From Meghimatium bilineatum (taxonomy: Eukaryota; Mollusca; Gastropoda; Stylommatophora; Philomycidae): a stretch of 64,000 nucleotides of DNA. The notes under the pieces were generated by a model. That model saw only the letters and a program-made list of their open reading frames with translations. It was not told where the DNA came from and searched no databases. The stretch is taken from contig CM067298.1 of the NCBI GenBank assembly GCA_034231615.1, positions 66,793,591 through 66,857,590 of the forward strand, in the 5' to 3' direction. The position numbers were made by a program, and so were the translations under genes. Below, piece by piece: positions 45,308 to 54,988 of the stretch. Each line of letters starts with the position of its first letter. The stretch's first letter is position 1.

Positions 45308-46185
45308 TTTCACCAGACCTGTTCTCTTTATACAGTGAAAACATATTGCATGCAATAGTAGATATCCCAGGAATATCAGTGGAAGGACATAACATAAATA
45401 ATTTGAGATATGCAGATGACACTGTTCTGATTACAAAAAGTGAAGAAGACCTTCAAGATTTAATTAATGTAGTAGTCACAGAAAGTAAAGAGAAAGGTCT
45501 CTTCCTAAATATCAAGAAAACAGAAGTAATGGTTATTTCAAAGAAACAAAATGCCACACCTTGCAAGATAAAAGTGAATGATATAGTATTCAAACAAGTC
45601 AACCAATTCAAATATTTAGGTACAATGATTACAGCAGATGGAAGACGTTAAACAAAACATAAGAAGCAGAATAGGGCAGGCAAAAACAGCTTTAAGAAAA
45701 ATGAAAAATATACTGTGTAATATGACCTTGTCATTACAGTCGAGAAAGAGAGTTCTGCAATGCTATATAACACCTATACTAACATATGGGTGCGAGTCTT
45801 GGACAATAAACAAACTGGAAAGTGGGAAATTAGAGGCAACAGAGATGTGGTTCTACAGGAGAATGCTGAGAATACCATGGACTGTCAGAAAAAACTAATG
45901 TAGAGGTGTTGAAAGAGTCAAATGCGAAACAGACCTTAATCAACAAAATAAGAAAAAGGCAATCTTCTTTTTTTGGTCACTTCATGAGACAGGCAGACTT
46001 AGAGAACATAGTCACAACAGGCAAAATTGAAGGCAACAGAGACAGAAGGCAACAACGTGAGAAAATATTAGTTTGACAATCTGGCACGGCAAGGAAACAA
46101 CAACAACTTTGATACATAATACTGTGGACAGATAGCTGTGGCGAGCCATGACCGCCTACGCCAGCCGGCATGGCACCTGATGATG
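45308..46185 (+). mobile_element. family E LINE insertion, 5'-truncated, in L
   Basis: 878 bp flanked by ACTCTCCATGT (45,297-45,307 and 46,186-46,196). Encodes SPDLFSLYSENILHAI, NNLRYADDTVLITKSEEDL, NIKKTEVMVISKKQN, VNQFKYLGTMITADGR (then a frameshift at 45,650), ILTYGCESWTINKLESG and ATEMWFYRRMLRIPW up to 45,897, then decayed C-terminus (VEVLKESNAKQTLINKI in another frame) to a TGATGATGA tail. Removal restores the L host. RT motif C is intact. Confidence 0.88.
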
Positions 46186-46196
46186 ACTCTCCATGT

Positions 46197-46940
46197 GTTA
46201 CTATGTGCAGAAACACTCTTGTAGGAACCAGCACAATGAAATATTTGGGGTTGTTATTTGACAGGGGCCTGAGTTTCAAAGATCATGATGTTCAGATTAT
46301 TGTAAATGTAGGCAAGGTCATACAGCATTGAAAGATTCTGTGCTCTGAACAAGGATTGTGTTGCATGGAGGGGAACGATAATGCAGAGGTTACTATTTAT
46401 TCTTTATATATTTATGCATTTTGGAATTCTAAATGTGAAAGGTAGTAGACAGCAAAGAGCAATAACATGGACAAGGTGTGCAGAATATGTCATAAAAAGC
46501 ATGTCCATGTTGGAAGATGGTGATCTAGGTTAGGAGTACTGATAGGCGGACAGAATATAGCACCGTACTGCTGATCCGGTAGCTCATGCGGCTTATTACA
46601 AAGCTTGTTCCAAATATATCTGCATTACCTTTACTTTGGAGTTAACAAGACAAGCAGATTGTGCTGCATGGGCAACACATGGTCACTATATTTCAGCCAG
46701 GCATTGTGTTATGGAAATATATATTTCATATCTGACCGTAATGGGTCTCGGAATCAAATTACGAAATGGCATTACTCGTTTAAGTCCTTGTCAATTGGCG
46801 CCACAGGCTATCTCTTGAGGGTGGGAGACATTTTCGCTGTCATTGATCACTTAATGCCTACCTCAAACCAATAAGGTTTGCTTGTGATTTGCCACAGCCT
46901 ATACGCTTCAAGGGGTGCTAAAACAAAATAAAAAAGTCTG
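46197..46940 (+). pseudogene. family L LINE, RT thumb and C-terminal region (3' piece)
   Basis: TSTMKYLGLLFDRGLSFKDH at 46,225, then a ML-x-L-Y block at 46,380 and a weak C-terminal part to about 46,940. A plus-strand open frame (46,605-46,874) lies in this stretch but matches nothing certain. Contains a 32-bp string (46,350-46,381) identical to 48,009-48,040. Confidence 0.55.
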
Positions 46941-46959
46941 TAAATAAATTGTACTGCAC

Positions 46960-47075
46960 ATCATCATCTTAGTAGTTCTTTCTTCATATTAAGTGTTTTT
47001 AGCACCTATTTATTTGTTTTCTTCTCTTTCCATGAAGTTCTCCCTATTCTTCTATATACCCACATCTCAAAGGCA
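46960..47075 (-). pseudogene. family Y LINE, short fragment
   Basis: Reverse complement of 18,800-18,915 (FEMWVYRRIGRTSWKEKKTN block): CTTTCTTCATATTAAGTGTT and ATCTCAAAGGCATCAATTC are diagnostic. Confidence 0.7.
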
Positions 47076-47296
47076 TCAATTCTGTATACAAGCATACAAA
47101 CCCCCAAACACATACTCCAAGACTATCCAGAATACAAAGAACTGCACAGCAAGACACGGCTACAATGGACTGAACTGAGGCAAAAACTTTGGGGCAGCCA
47201 CTCTGATCTGAAGAAGACTGGGAGCTTCATCCTGGCGACTGGCCTGAATATCTAGTAAGACCAAAAGATTCCTGAATGCCAAAGAAGAAGAATAAA
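47076..47296 (+). pseudogene. family J LINE, 3' terminal fragment
   Basis: HILQDYPEYKELHSKTR at about 47,108 and LRQKLWGSHSDLKKT with FILATGLNI and a stop correspond to the C-terminal knuckle and end of the J5 protein (HILQECSEHETL ... FIKETELQI). Followed by a GAAGAAGAA tail, as in other J copies. Confidence 0.75.
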
Positions 47297-47353
47297 CTCT
47301 TGGTTTACCAGGCTTGTGGCCTCAGCACTCCCCTCTACAGCAGGAAACATGGG
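47297..47353 (+). pseudogene. P-like LINE fragment, piece left of a V insertion
   Basis: Encodes the start of a LYSRKTWETYMHHKK block that continues at 47,676 after removal of the family V insertion (related elements have LYASETWTTYKRHxKKLN). Confidence 0.6.
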
Positions 47354-47363
47354 AAACCTATAT

Positions 47364-47665
47364 ATTATGTTATGTTCCTCCAGGGCCATAGGCGGTGCAT
47401 AGGGCAGAAACCATAGCTTTCCATTTCTGTCTTTGTGTTGCCAGGTCTTTCAATTCCTGCGTGTTGTTTAGGTTTATTACACGCCTTCTCTATTAATGGT
47501 TCTCCGTAGAGTTACTCTAGGTCTCCCTCTTCTTCTTACTCCAGGTGACACCCAATATAGTGACTGCTGGGGAATTCTTAGGCTGAACATGGCCGATGTA
47601 AGTCCAATGCCTTTGTCTAATGAAGGAAGATATATAGGTTTGTTTGCTTTCCTCTCTTATAGTAT
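47364..47665 (-). mobile_element. family V LINE insertion, 5'-truncated and recent
   Basis: 302 bp on the minus strand, flanked by AAACCTATAT (47,354-47,363 and 47,666-47,675). It is nearly identical to 57,225-57,489, including GRPRxTLRRTINREG and WKAMVSALC..YGPGGT coding blocks and the ATAACATAA tail, with a small deletion after GCCATGTTC. The close match between two separate copies indicates recent activity. Confidence 0.9.
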
Positions 47666-47675
47666 AAACCTATAT

Positions 47676-48220
47676 GCATCATAAGAAATGACTAAACAGC
47701 TTTCACATTCTGTGCCTATGTAGAATTCTTCGAGTTAGGTGGCAAGACAATAACACTAACACTAAGTCGCTAAAACTAATGTATTGGAAAGAACAAGCAA
47801 TGTCACAGTTTTTATCAATGCTACCTGTGCTACTCAGTTGGCTGGGACACACTAGGAGGATCGAAGATGGCATAATACCAAAGCATCTACTTTATGGAGA
47901 ATTAGTCTGGAAAAGATTTCAGGGTGGACCTCTACGTCAGCACAAAGACGTATGCAAATGTAATATGCATGATACGGACATTGATACAGAATCATGGGAA
48001 CAGGATACCAAGGATTGTGTTGCATGGAGGGGAACGATAAGGAATAGCCTAAAGACAAAGGAGAAACTGACAGCAGATAGTTTAAGAACTGCAAGTCTTA
48101 AAAGACACACATAAACCCATGATGCTATAAGTTGGCCTGTGATTCCTTGTACATAATGTGGAAGACTCTTTGTGGCTCAGATTAGTCTTGTGAATCACAT
48201 CCATCAACATGGATCGTAGA
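47676..48220 (+). pseudogene. P-like LINE, RT C-terminal part and terminal finger
   Basis: LCRILRVRWQDNNTNTK at 47,718, then an open frame from 47,779 with LLSWLGHTRRIEDGIIPKHL, LYGELVWKRFQGGPLRQHKD, DTESWEQDTKDCVAWRGTI and RTASLKRHT. After the stop the terminal finger remnant reads C-T-x-C-GRLFVAQISLVNHIHQHGS at 48,148-48,218. Same architecture as family P but diverged in sequence. Confidence 0.8.
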
Positions 48221-48384
48221 TTATATTTCTTATAGCACAACAATAAAACCATTGTCTGTAATGACGGAAATATTGTCATTACACTACTATTCTGTATATG
48301 ACAGCTTTTTTTAACTATTGTTGAAATTTTAGACACCAATAATAAATGCAGTCACAGCATCAGTACAATGTGGATGATTGGCAT
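48221..48384. other. no recognisable feature
   Basis: Short non-coding gap between the LINE end and a SINE head. Confidence 0.4.
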
Positions 48385-48470
48385 TTGAAGCATGAGAAAA
48401 TTTGACCGAGTTATGTTTGTGAGACAGGATCACTAATCACTATACCACTGAGCTATATGGATATAGTTAT
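48385..48470 (-). repeat. tRNA-like SINE head
   Basis: Minus strand: ATATAGCTCAGTGGTATAGT (A box) and CTCGGTCAAATTTT (degenerate B box) about 50 bases later. It does not fold into a full tRNA and lacks a CCA-ready acceptor stem, so it is a tRNA-derived repeat rather than a tRNA gene. 48,471-48,834 has nothing recognisable. Confidence 0.6.
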
Positions 48471-48834
48471 ATTTGTCACATATTTTTATTAATTTCTTAC
48501 TTGTATGTCAATGGCTAAACTCTATATATGAGAATAACAAAATTAGAAACAACTACATGGCAGTTTCAAATAATGTGGCTTTTTAATTGGTGTTAATATA
48601 AAACAAACACAATAAGTTGCTTAACACTTTCACAAATAAAGCTAGACAAATGAAAATTAACTGCTTGAAGTCTCATATAAATATGAGCAAATAAAAGAGC
48701 CCTTAAGAGAATGTACATATTGTAGTAATAATTAACTGTAATAAACTGTAGAACAAACAACTTTATGAGAAAAAGTTTGTACATGAAATAATGAAAACTG
48801 ATCATAAACAGGATATTCTCTTCTCTCTCGCAGT

Positions 48835-49062
48835 TTAACGTGTCTACACTGCGAGTGTTGTTGGTTTTCTTGATAAATGCTGCAATATTTGAAAGCTTCT
48901 CAGTGTTCCCATACAGCTTTCTGTAGATATTTGTCTCTGTAGGATAGTGCTCCTCCCTTAATTGCTAATTGGTTGAGTGTAATGCAGACTTGCAGGACAT
49001 GTTCTACGGTTTGTGCTGTATGCCCACTGATGGAACCAGTCTTAATTTATTTAAGCAGCTGT
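48835..49062 (-). pseudogene. family J LINE, 3' terminal fragment
   Basis: Minus strand reads GSISGHTAQTVEHVLQVCIT, LAIKGGALSYRDKYLQKAVW and E-H, matching the end of J4 (NGGALAHRHSEKAVWEH at about 23,830). A family R insertion lies just inside its 5' side. Confidence 0.7.
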
Positions 49063-49076
49063 ATAAACAGGATACA

Positions 49077-49684
49077 ATACCGAGATAGAATGTGTGGATA
49101 ATTTTGAATACTTGGGAGCAAACATCAACGGTGCAGGAGACTGCATGGCAGAAATAAGGAAGAGATTGGCAATGGCATATTGCAAAATAACACGGCTGAA
49201 AAACATATGGAAAAACAACAAAATAGAAACGAAAGTGCTAATGTTACGAACTTTTATTTTTCCGGTTGCAACATACGGCTGTGAAACATGGACTCTAAGT
49301 AAAACAGCGGCAAAGAGGATCAACGCCTTCGAGCTGAAATGCTACAGGAAAATACTTAGAATATCATGGAAGGATAAAATCAGAAACTCAGATATTATAA
49401 ACACACTGAATATTCCAGAGTGTTGGTTACTAAACACAACAACAAAAAGAAAACTACACCTGTTTGGTCATATAAAGAGACATAACTGTTTAGAAAGACA
49501 AATAATGGAGGGAAGAGTACCTGGGAAGAGGAGAAGGGGCAGACCAAGAAGACGATGGACTGACGACATTAAAGATAACATGAATACATCGCTAGAAAAT
49601 GCAAGCCACATCGCCCAAGACAGAGAGAGGTTCAGAGAGTTCATTGGGAAGACAACGTTCTGGAAGGAATACGTCACATGACAC
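49077..49684 (+). mobile_element. family R LINE insertion, 5'-truncated, frame intact
   Basis: 608 bp flanked by a 14-bp duplication ATAAACAGGATACA (49,063-49,076 and 49,685-49,698). The frame is open over the whole insertion and encodes about 200 residues of the RT C-terminal region: VDNFEYLGANINGAGDCMAE, FIFPVATYGCETWTLSKT, FELKCYRKILRISWKD, KRKLHLFGHIKRHNCLERQI, VPGKRRRGRPRRRWTDDIKD, and a short end FWKEYVT with the stop at 49,679. Almost no 3' UTR or tail. No catalytic RT residues are included, so it is a dead-on-arrival copy, but a young one. Confidence 0.92.
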
Positions 49685-49837
49685 ATAAACAGGATACAGC
49701 ATAAACAATGACAGCAAGTGGTTAAATGTTTCTCAATGTCCATGATGCTACAAGTATATGGATTCATTCTAACAATTTCTGCAAGACACAATAATTTCTT
49801 TCCATCTGAGTTTGTTGTTGATGTGTGGGGACCTCTG

Positions 49838-49925
49838 AGGCTTAGTGGCTAAGCTATTTTACTTATGTTCACCCTCCGAGGCTTAGTGGCTAATAAATTT
49901 ACTTATGTTCACAAATTCGAGTGAT
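49838..49925 (+). repeat. tRNA-like SINE head with duplicated A-box segment
   Basis: GAGGCTTAGTGGCTAA followed by ACTTATGTTCAC occurs twice in tandem (49,841-49,871 and 49,876-49,909); the second is followed by AATTCGAG. The A-box-like TTAGTGGCTAA and B-box-like GTTCACAAATTCGAG suggest a tRNA-derived head. Confidence 0.5.
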
Positions 49926-49993
49926 TTTATGCTGGGAAATGACTCTTGTTTACTAGTGCATTTCTTTGCAGATCTCTGGGTATTATTGGTTCT

Positions 49994-50950
49994 TCTTTTG
50001 CATCCGCTCTTAAATAATCATCACAAATTTCGTTTGCTTTCTGCCAGGGAGTATGAGGTATGTTGCGCTACCATTAAATTTGCACCATGTAGGCCTAGTA
50101 CATCCTGTTTTGGCATGCTTTTAATTTGGCTGAGCTTCCCTAGCCTGTGACAGCCTTCCTGTATGTTGTCAGGTGATGGATATGTATTGACTCTACACTG
50201 TGACATTTTACCACTGTGCCCTTGGACTTTACAGGTTAAAACATGTCCCTGGGTGCTTCGAGAAGTCAGTAATCAGGGATTTAGACTTGGGTCAATTATG
50301 TTGATCTTGTACGAGGTATTTCGCTGCCAGTGAACTTGTCTTGCATAATTACAACCATTGTCCCTGTGTTCATCTTGTTTTGAACCTTTTCTCATCTTTG
50401 AGCATAGTTCCAGTTGGGCTTAGGTTCTTTGCCATCGTAGCTGAGGTATCATTCACAGACATTGAGTTTAACAGTGATTTAGTTAAGGTTTCCAAATAAC
50501 GTTTTCTCCACTCTATTTCCACATGGCACTGCCCTCTAGTGCTGTGATACCCTATTATTATACTGAATACGTTAGCCTTGATTCTCAATGTTCATCATGA
50601 CATCTTTCTCTATCAGGACATCGGAATTGTCTCCCCCCCCCCCCCCCCCCCAATGCATCTGGATTTTGGCTGACAGTTGGAATGTCTTGTGTCACTATGT
50701 GCTGACTGCTGCTGTATGTTTTGGCACAGAGGTTTAAGAGACATTTCTCATCTTTATTTGCAGTCAATTCTCATTCCATCTACAGTCTCCACATACACGG
50801 ACACAACCCCTAAAAGTGTTGGTCAGGAACACAGCACAAGCTGCTGTATTTGTTTCCAGGGTGACCCCACTGAGGTACTTTAAGGATCTTGGTTGTTTGC
50901 TAACCTTGCAATTTGCAAGCAATGAGGAACCCGCTGCACCCCTATTGCCG
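49994..50950. repeat. repeat family A, second long copy
   Basis: Reverse complement of 34,825-36,075 in order, with fewer internal subrepeats. A C19 homopolymer (50,633-50,651) interrupts it. In one frame (ATC-ACAAATTTCG onward) both this copy and 895-1,165 read CRPSTS and CPWTLQ, but stops are present. Confidence 0.7.
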
Positions 50951-51409
50951 CTTGAAGCTACAGAGTGCCAGTGTGCATGTGAAAAAAACCCAGAGTACAG
51001 TGAAGTCAATCGTCTATGCCTTTTCAGTAATGCTGATGAGCTTATGATTTCAATTAATTTTTCTTATTTGCTGTGTCCTAGTTTTTCTTTACAGATACCA
51101 TCTTTACCAAATAAAATATTTTTGAGTTTCTATATAAGATAAAAAAAAAGTACATGAATAGATGAAACATTCTAAATTTGTAGCCACAGGTGAACATGAA
51201 TCAAAGTACAATTATTATTATTTACTCATGACTTGAGTATACATCCAAATCATGTAAGATAACATAATCTACATGTTTTAAAAAAATAACATTTGAAATA
51301 TAACAGACCGCAGGAATGAGAAAATCACAATAATAATAGAAAAATGTAGGCGCCTGAAACATCACTTTATGCATGAGAAAACAAATTAACTAACACTAAA
51401 TTGATGGCA
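50951..51409. other. no recognisable gene
   Basis: Nothing supported. Confidence 0.45.
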
Positions 51410-52110
51410 AAGACCAAGCTTCGATCACATTAAAAAACTACAGATCAGAGCTACAAGTAATCTTAGAAGCATTAAAAGCACTGGAGGAACACAGACTCAA
51501 AGGAGAAAATATCATCTACTTGTGTGGCTGCAAATCATATCTTCAGACCATCCTAAAAAATGAAACTAAAGATCTAACAAAAACAAATGGAGAACTTTTA
51601 AATCGACTGATAACAACAACATGGTACTGCAGTGGATCCTTGCACAATGTGGAACTGCAGGAAATGAGGCAGTTAACAGTCTGGCAAAAGCACGTGCAGA
51701 AAAAAGAAACGATTTCATCACAGAATATCACTGACTGAAATAAAAACTCTCATTAAAAAAAAATACAAACATACATGGAGTCAGAGAACAGACATCAACT
51801 TTTCACAGGACCCCACCCTAAAGATGAACAGATCACAGCAAACTACAATTTTTAGGCTCAGTACAGGACACTGTAGGTTGCAAGCACATCACAAAATAAA
51901 GGCTGTTCAAACTGATCAATGTTCATGTCAAACTTCAGAACACATTCTGCAGACATGCCCACTCTTCGACGACTTGGGGGCTAAAATATGGCCCTAAAGA
52001 GACATCTGGAAGTGAAGCTGTGGGAGAACCATGAGGACCTCCTGCTGACTGAATTAATGGAGGAGGACCTCCTGCTGACTGAATTAATGGAGGCGGCCCT
52101 CCTGCCTGTA
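51410..52110 (+). pseudogene. LINE RNase H domain and C-terminal knuckle (different from J)
   Basis: Plus strand: NYRSELQVILEALKALEEHR at 51,439 (the RNase H Glu strand), LCGCKSYLQTIL at 51,520 (TDCKSAL in relatives, catalytic Asp lost), VLQWILAQCGTAGNEAVNSL at 51,620, then GHCRLQAHHKIKAVQTDQC, SEHILQTCPLFDDLGAKIW. Multiple frame changes. A 30-bp tandem duplication (52,033-52,107) lies at its end. Confidence 0.75.
52033..52107. repeat. 30-bp tandem repeat, 2.5 units
   Basis: GAGGACCTCCTGCTGACTGA plus ATTAATGGAG, two exact units and a partial third, inside the LINE remnant. Confidence 0.9.
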
Positions 52111-53239
52111 TAGACTTCTGAACATAGGAAACTAATAGTAGAAGAAGAATTAACAATCATAAATCATTAAACATTAAATCATAAGCTTTTCTTTGAGGGG
52201 CAAAAGAACAAAACTAGAGAACTTAATTATAGAGTAAGGGATTAAGCAGTGCTAGGTATAGAATAAAAAACTGGTATAACAGAAACCAACCAATACTGTC
52301 AAATAATGTTCATAATTTGGGATAACTTTATGCAAGTAAATAAACATACTTGAAATATTTTACAGTGAAATCGCATGCTTCTAGTGTCAGGTGTGTTCTA
52401 GATGGATAGGAATTTTAAGATATTGAAAAAAAAACATAAGATAATCTTAACATAAAAGATATAACTTCTAGAATTTTAAATAATTCCCACATGAGTCAAG
52501 CACTCAAAGACAGCAATGGCATCAAATAAAGACAAATATAAAATACATTCATGAAAATGACAAATGCAAGTCCATTTATAGTAGTTATAAATGATTATCC
52601 AACAATACAAAGATGTAATATTCTATTTATGTGAACTATATAAGGGGATACAATAATTTTGAGACTGAAAGAAATATAACATGAAATGTCCTATACCTCG
52701 GAAAAGAACACCAGACCCACTTAAACATTTAATGGAGAGAATAAAAAGTAAAAAAAAAAACTTCAAGCCTATCATGTACAGAACATACAGTAGCTACTAT
52801 TGTTGAATATTTAGATGCCATTAATAAATCAAATAGTACAATGTTAATGAGTGGTGTTCAAACCATAAGCTATTTCAACAAGTTGGGTGTGCAAGTTGAG
52901 CTGACTCCATAGGTGTCACCTAGTACAGATTTAAAATGCGGATTTATGAAAAAATAAGTTGACTGCTATGCTTTCCCCTCTCCCACAGAGCCGAAAAAGA
53001 AAATCAAACAAAAAGAAAGAATGTGGATAGTTCAGCAACATGATACATCTTCCAGTAAACAAGAGGAAACATGGGACTGGATGTGGATGAATATTTCTCA
53101 ATATATCAGCAGACATGATAATTCATGACAATATTGAATATCAAGTGCTAATTATAGTAATCTTTGAAATTTTACAAGACATTTAAACAAAGAAATATGA
53201 ACAACAAATTATTCACATACTATATTTTGTGTTCAGGTA
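52111..53239. other. no recognisable gene
   Basis: AT-rich; no domain, repeat or splice-bounded exon recognised. Confidence 0.45.
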
Positions 53240-53700
53240 TGTGATTAAAATTCTTCTCCAGTGCTTTTGCAAAAGGTGGAAAATAACAAAAGTATAGGAG
53301 AAGAAATTTAATTCACTTGATAATAAATGTTTTAGAAAACTCTTACATGTTTGGGAAGAATTTATGTTACACAAACAAGTACGAAAAGACACAAAACAGC
53401 AACATGTTTCTACAGCATTAAGACAACAATGATAATGTGGGACATGCACTTAGAATGTATGAAAAAAGACTGTCATTACAAGAATTAAAATAGATACCAA
53501 TTGGCTAAAGAAAAAGAGGAAGACTAAGAGAGATTCTTCGCAGAACAATCATCACAAAAGGCTATGACTATCAGTCTCAACAACTTACAATAATTACACA
53601 CAATAGCATCGCATCGTTCGAACTGAAGAGTGCTAATTTCTGCCTTATGCAGTGAGTGCATTTGTCTTTGAGGAAATATAGATAAACAGATAGAACTACA
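53240..53700 (+). pseudogene. family V LINE, 3' part
   Basis: EKKFNSLDNKCFRKLLHV at about 53,300, VRKDTKQQHVSTALRQQ at 53,375, a WTYIGHVL remnant at 53,430, K-K-R-K-T-K-R block at 53,508 and the family end near 53,650 with an ATAGAT tail. Several shifts. 53,701-54,034 holds nothing recognisable. Confidence 0.7.
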
Positions 53701-54034
53701 TATGAGATTATTCATATATATCAACGCTCACTTAAATTCCCATGTAAAACTATTTAATGCTTTCATAAACCTCAAATAGTTGATAAAATGCTAATCTCAT
53801 GAGGTATAGTGCCATAATGATGTGATATGTTTGGATCTTAGCATTTCAAAGTGATACCGATTTATTTCTAATGCAAGGTCAGTGCTTTGATTATGTCAAT
53901 ATGCCTGCTATAAGATAATTCTTTCTAAAGGAAACAAATATTAACAAGCAATTTTGAGTTAAACTGCTCAATCTACAAAAACATATGTTGTCAAGACTCA
54001 AAGGGAGCAAAGAATAGTAACATTGTGACTTTCA

Positions 54035-54260
54035 AGGCCTGTCATAATAATAATAATAAGACCCATAATCCGTCAGGGTTGTAGGGGTGCCACACATGAG
54101 ATATCAGCGCAAAATACCTCCAAACAATTCTATCCTCACAAACAATTCTATCCTCAGCCATTTGGAGGAGTATAGAAAAATCATGTCCTGACCATAACTT
54201 GATACTATCAATCCAGGATTTTCTTTGTCTGTCTATTCCCCTTCCACCCTTGAATGGTGG
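54035..54260 (-). pseudogene. LINE 3' end fragment with (TTA)n tail
   Basis: Minus strand: RQRKSWIDSIKLWSGHDF at about 54,225, LQMAEDRIVC/EDRIVWRYF (a 17-bp tandem duplication at 54,123-54,156 repeats EDRIV), HVWHPYNPDGLW and a (TTA)n microsatellite (54,043-54,058). The usual order of a LINE C-terminus. Confidence 0.65.
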
Positions 54261-54656
54261 ACATGTCTAAACTAAACAAGTTTATGCCGTTTACCACTGC
54301 CTTTCGTGTCATAAGAAGTGGCAAAGGAAGATTGGGCGTGGTATCATCTTTATCATCTTAAAGAAAGTCAAAGTAGTCAAATGTATCGGACAAAAGGACC
54401 CAAATATCATAATCAAGACATAAGCTACCATGCAACACATTTTCATGTCTCCTGCATACTCTATATATTAGTAGGAGTTTGATAAAAGATATACACATAA
54501 AAGAAGCTAAAAAAGATATATTAAGCTATAAATAGTTACAAAGGAGAACTAAAAAAAGTAAACAAGTGACACATTAAAACATAGATATTTAAAAGTATCT
54601 AACTTTAGCCCAAATTAAGAGAATATATTCAGATAGTTTTTATAGGTATGCTGAAA
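54261..54656. other. no recognisable gene; downstream flank of exon A
   Basis: Non-coding. May be 3' UTR of exon A, but no clear AATAAA on the minus strand was seen. Confidence 0.4.
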
Positions 54657-54988
54657 TTATCTCAATCCTAGGACAGAACGTAAGGTTAATGGGTAAGGGT
54701 TTATAAATTCAGAATTTGACTGGAACTCAACTTTCCCCAAACATTCTTTTGAATTGCCTCCATGTTTACAACGAATATGAGCAAATAAGTTTGACTTTCT
54801 TTTAAAAGAGACACCGGAGCATAATGCACAATGATAATAAGCAGTGATCTCTTCGTGTTTTTCTAGCCAATGAGAGCGCAAGTCTGATCTATTTCGACAA
54901 AACTTTGCCCCACATCCAAGAACGGGACATCCACTGCCAGGCTCCCATACTGCTGGAAACCAATGGACCTTATTGTCAAAGCTGTGAC
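54657..54988 (-). CDS. alternative terminal exon A: two-finger C2H2 module
   Basis: Starts after a strong acceptor (TTATTTTCCCTCTGCAG), phase 1 like exons B and C. Encodes about 110 residues: HSFDNKVHWFPAVWEPGSG, finger 1 C-X4-C-X13-H-X4-H (CPVLGC ... HWLEKH), finger 2 C-X2-C-X13-H-X4-H (YHCALC ... HIRCKH, one residue longer than usual), then CLGKVEFQSNSEFINPYPLT and L-x-x-V-L-G-L-R with a stop at 54,657. Frame runs from the acceptor without interruption. Same domain order as exons B and C, 24 kb downstream. The gene itself is not recognised; a nuclear DNA-binding factor is inferred. Confidence 0.82.

Noticed and set aside
48385-48470. tRNA gene on the minus strand
   Set aside because: A box is good but the B box is degenerate and no acceptor stem pairs; fits a SINE head.
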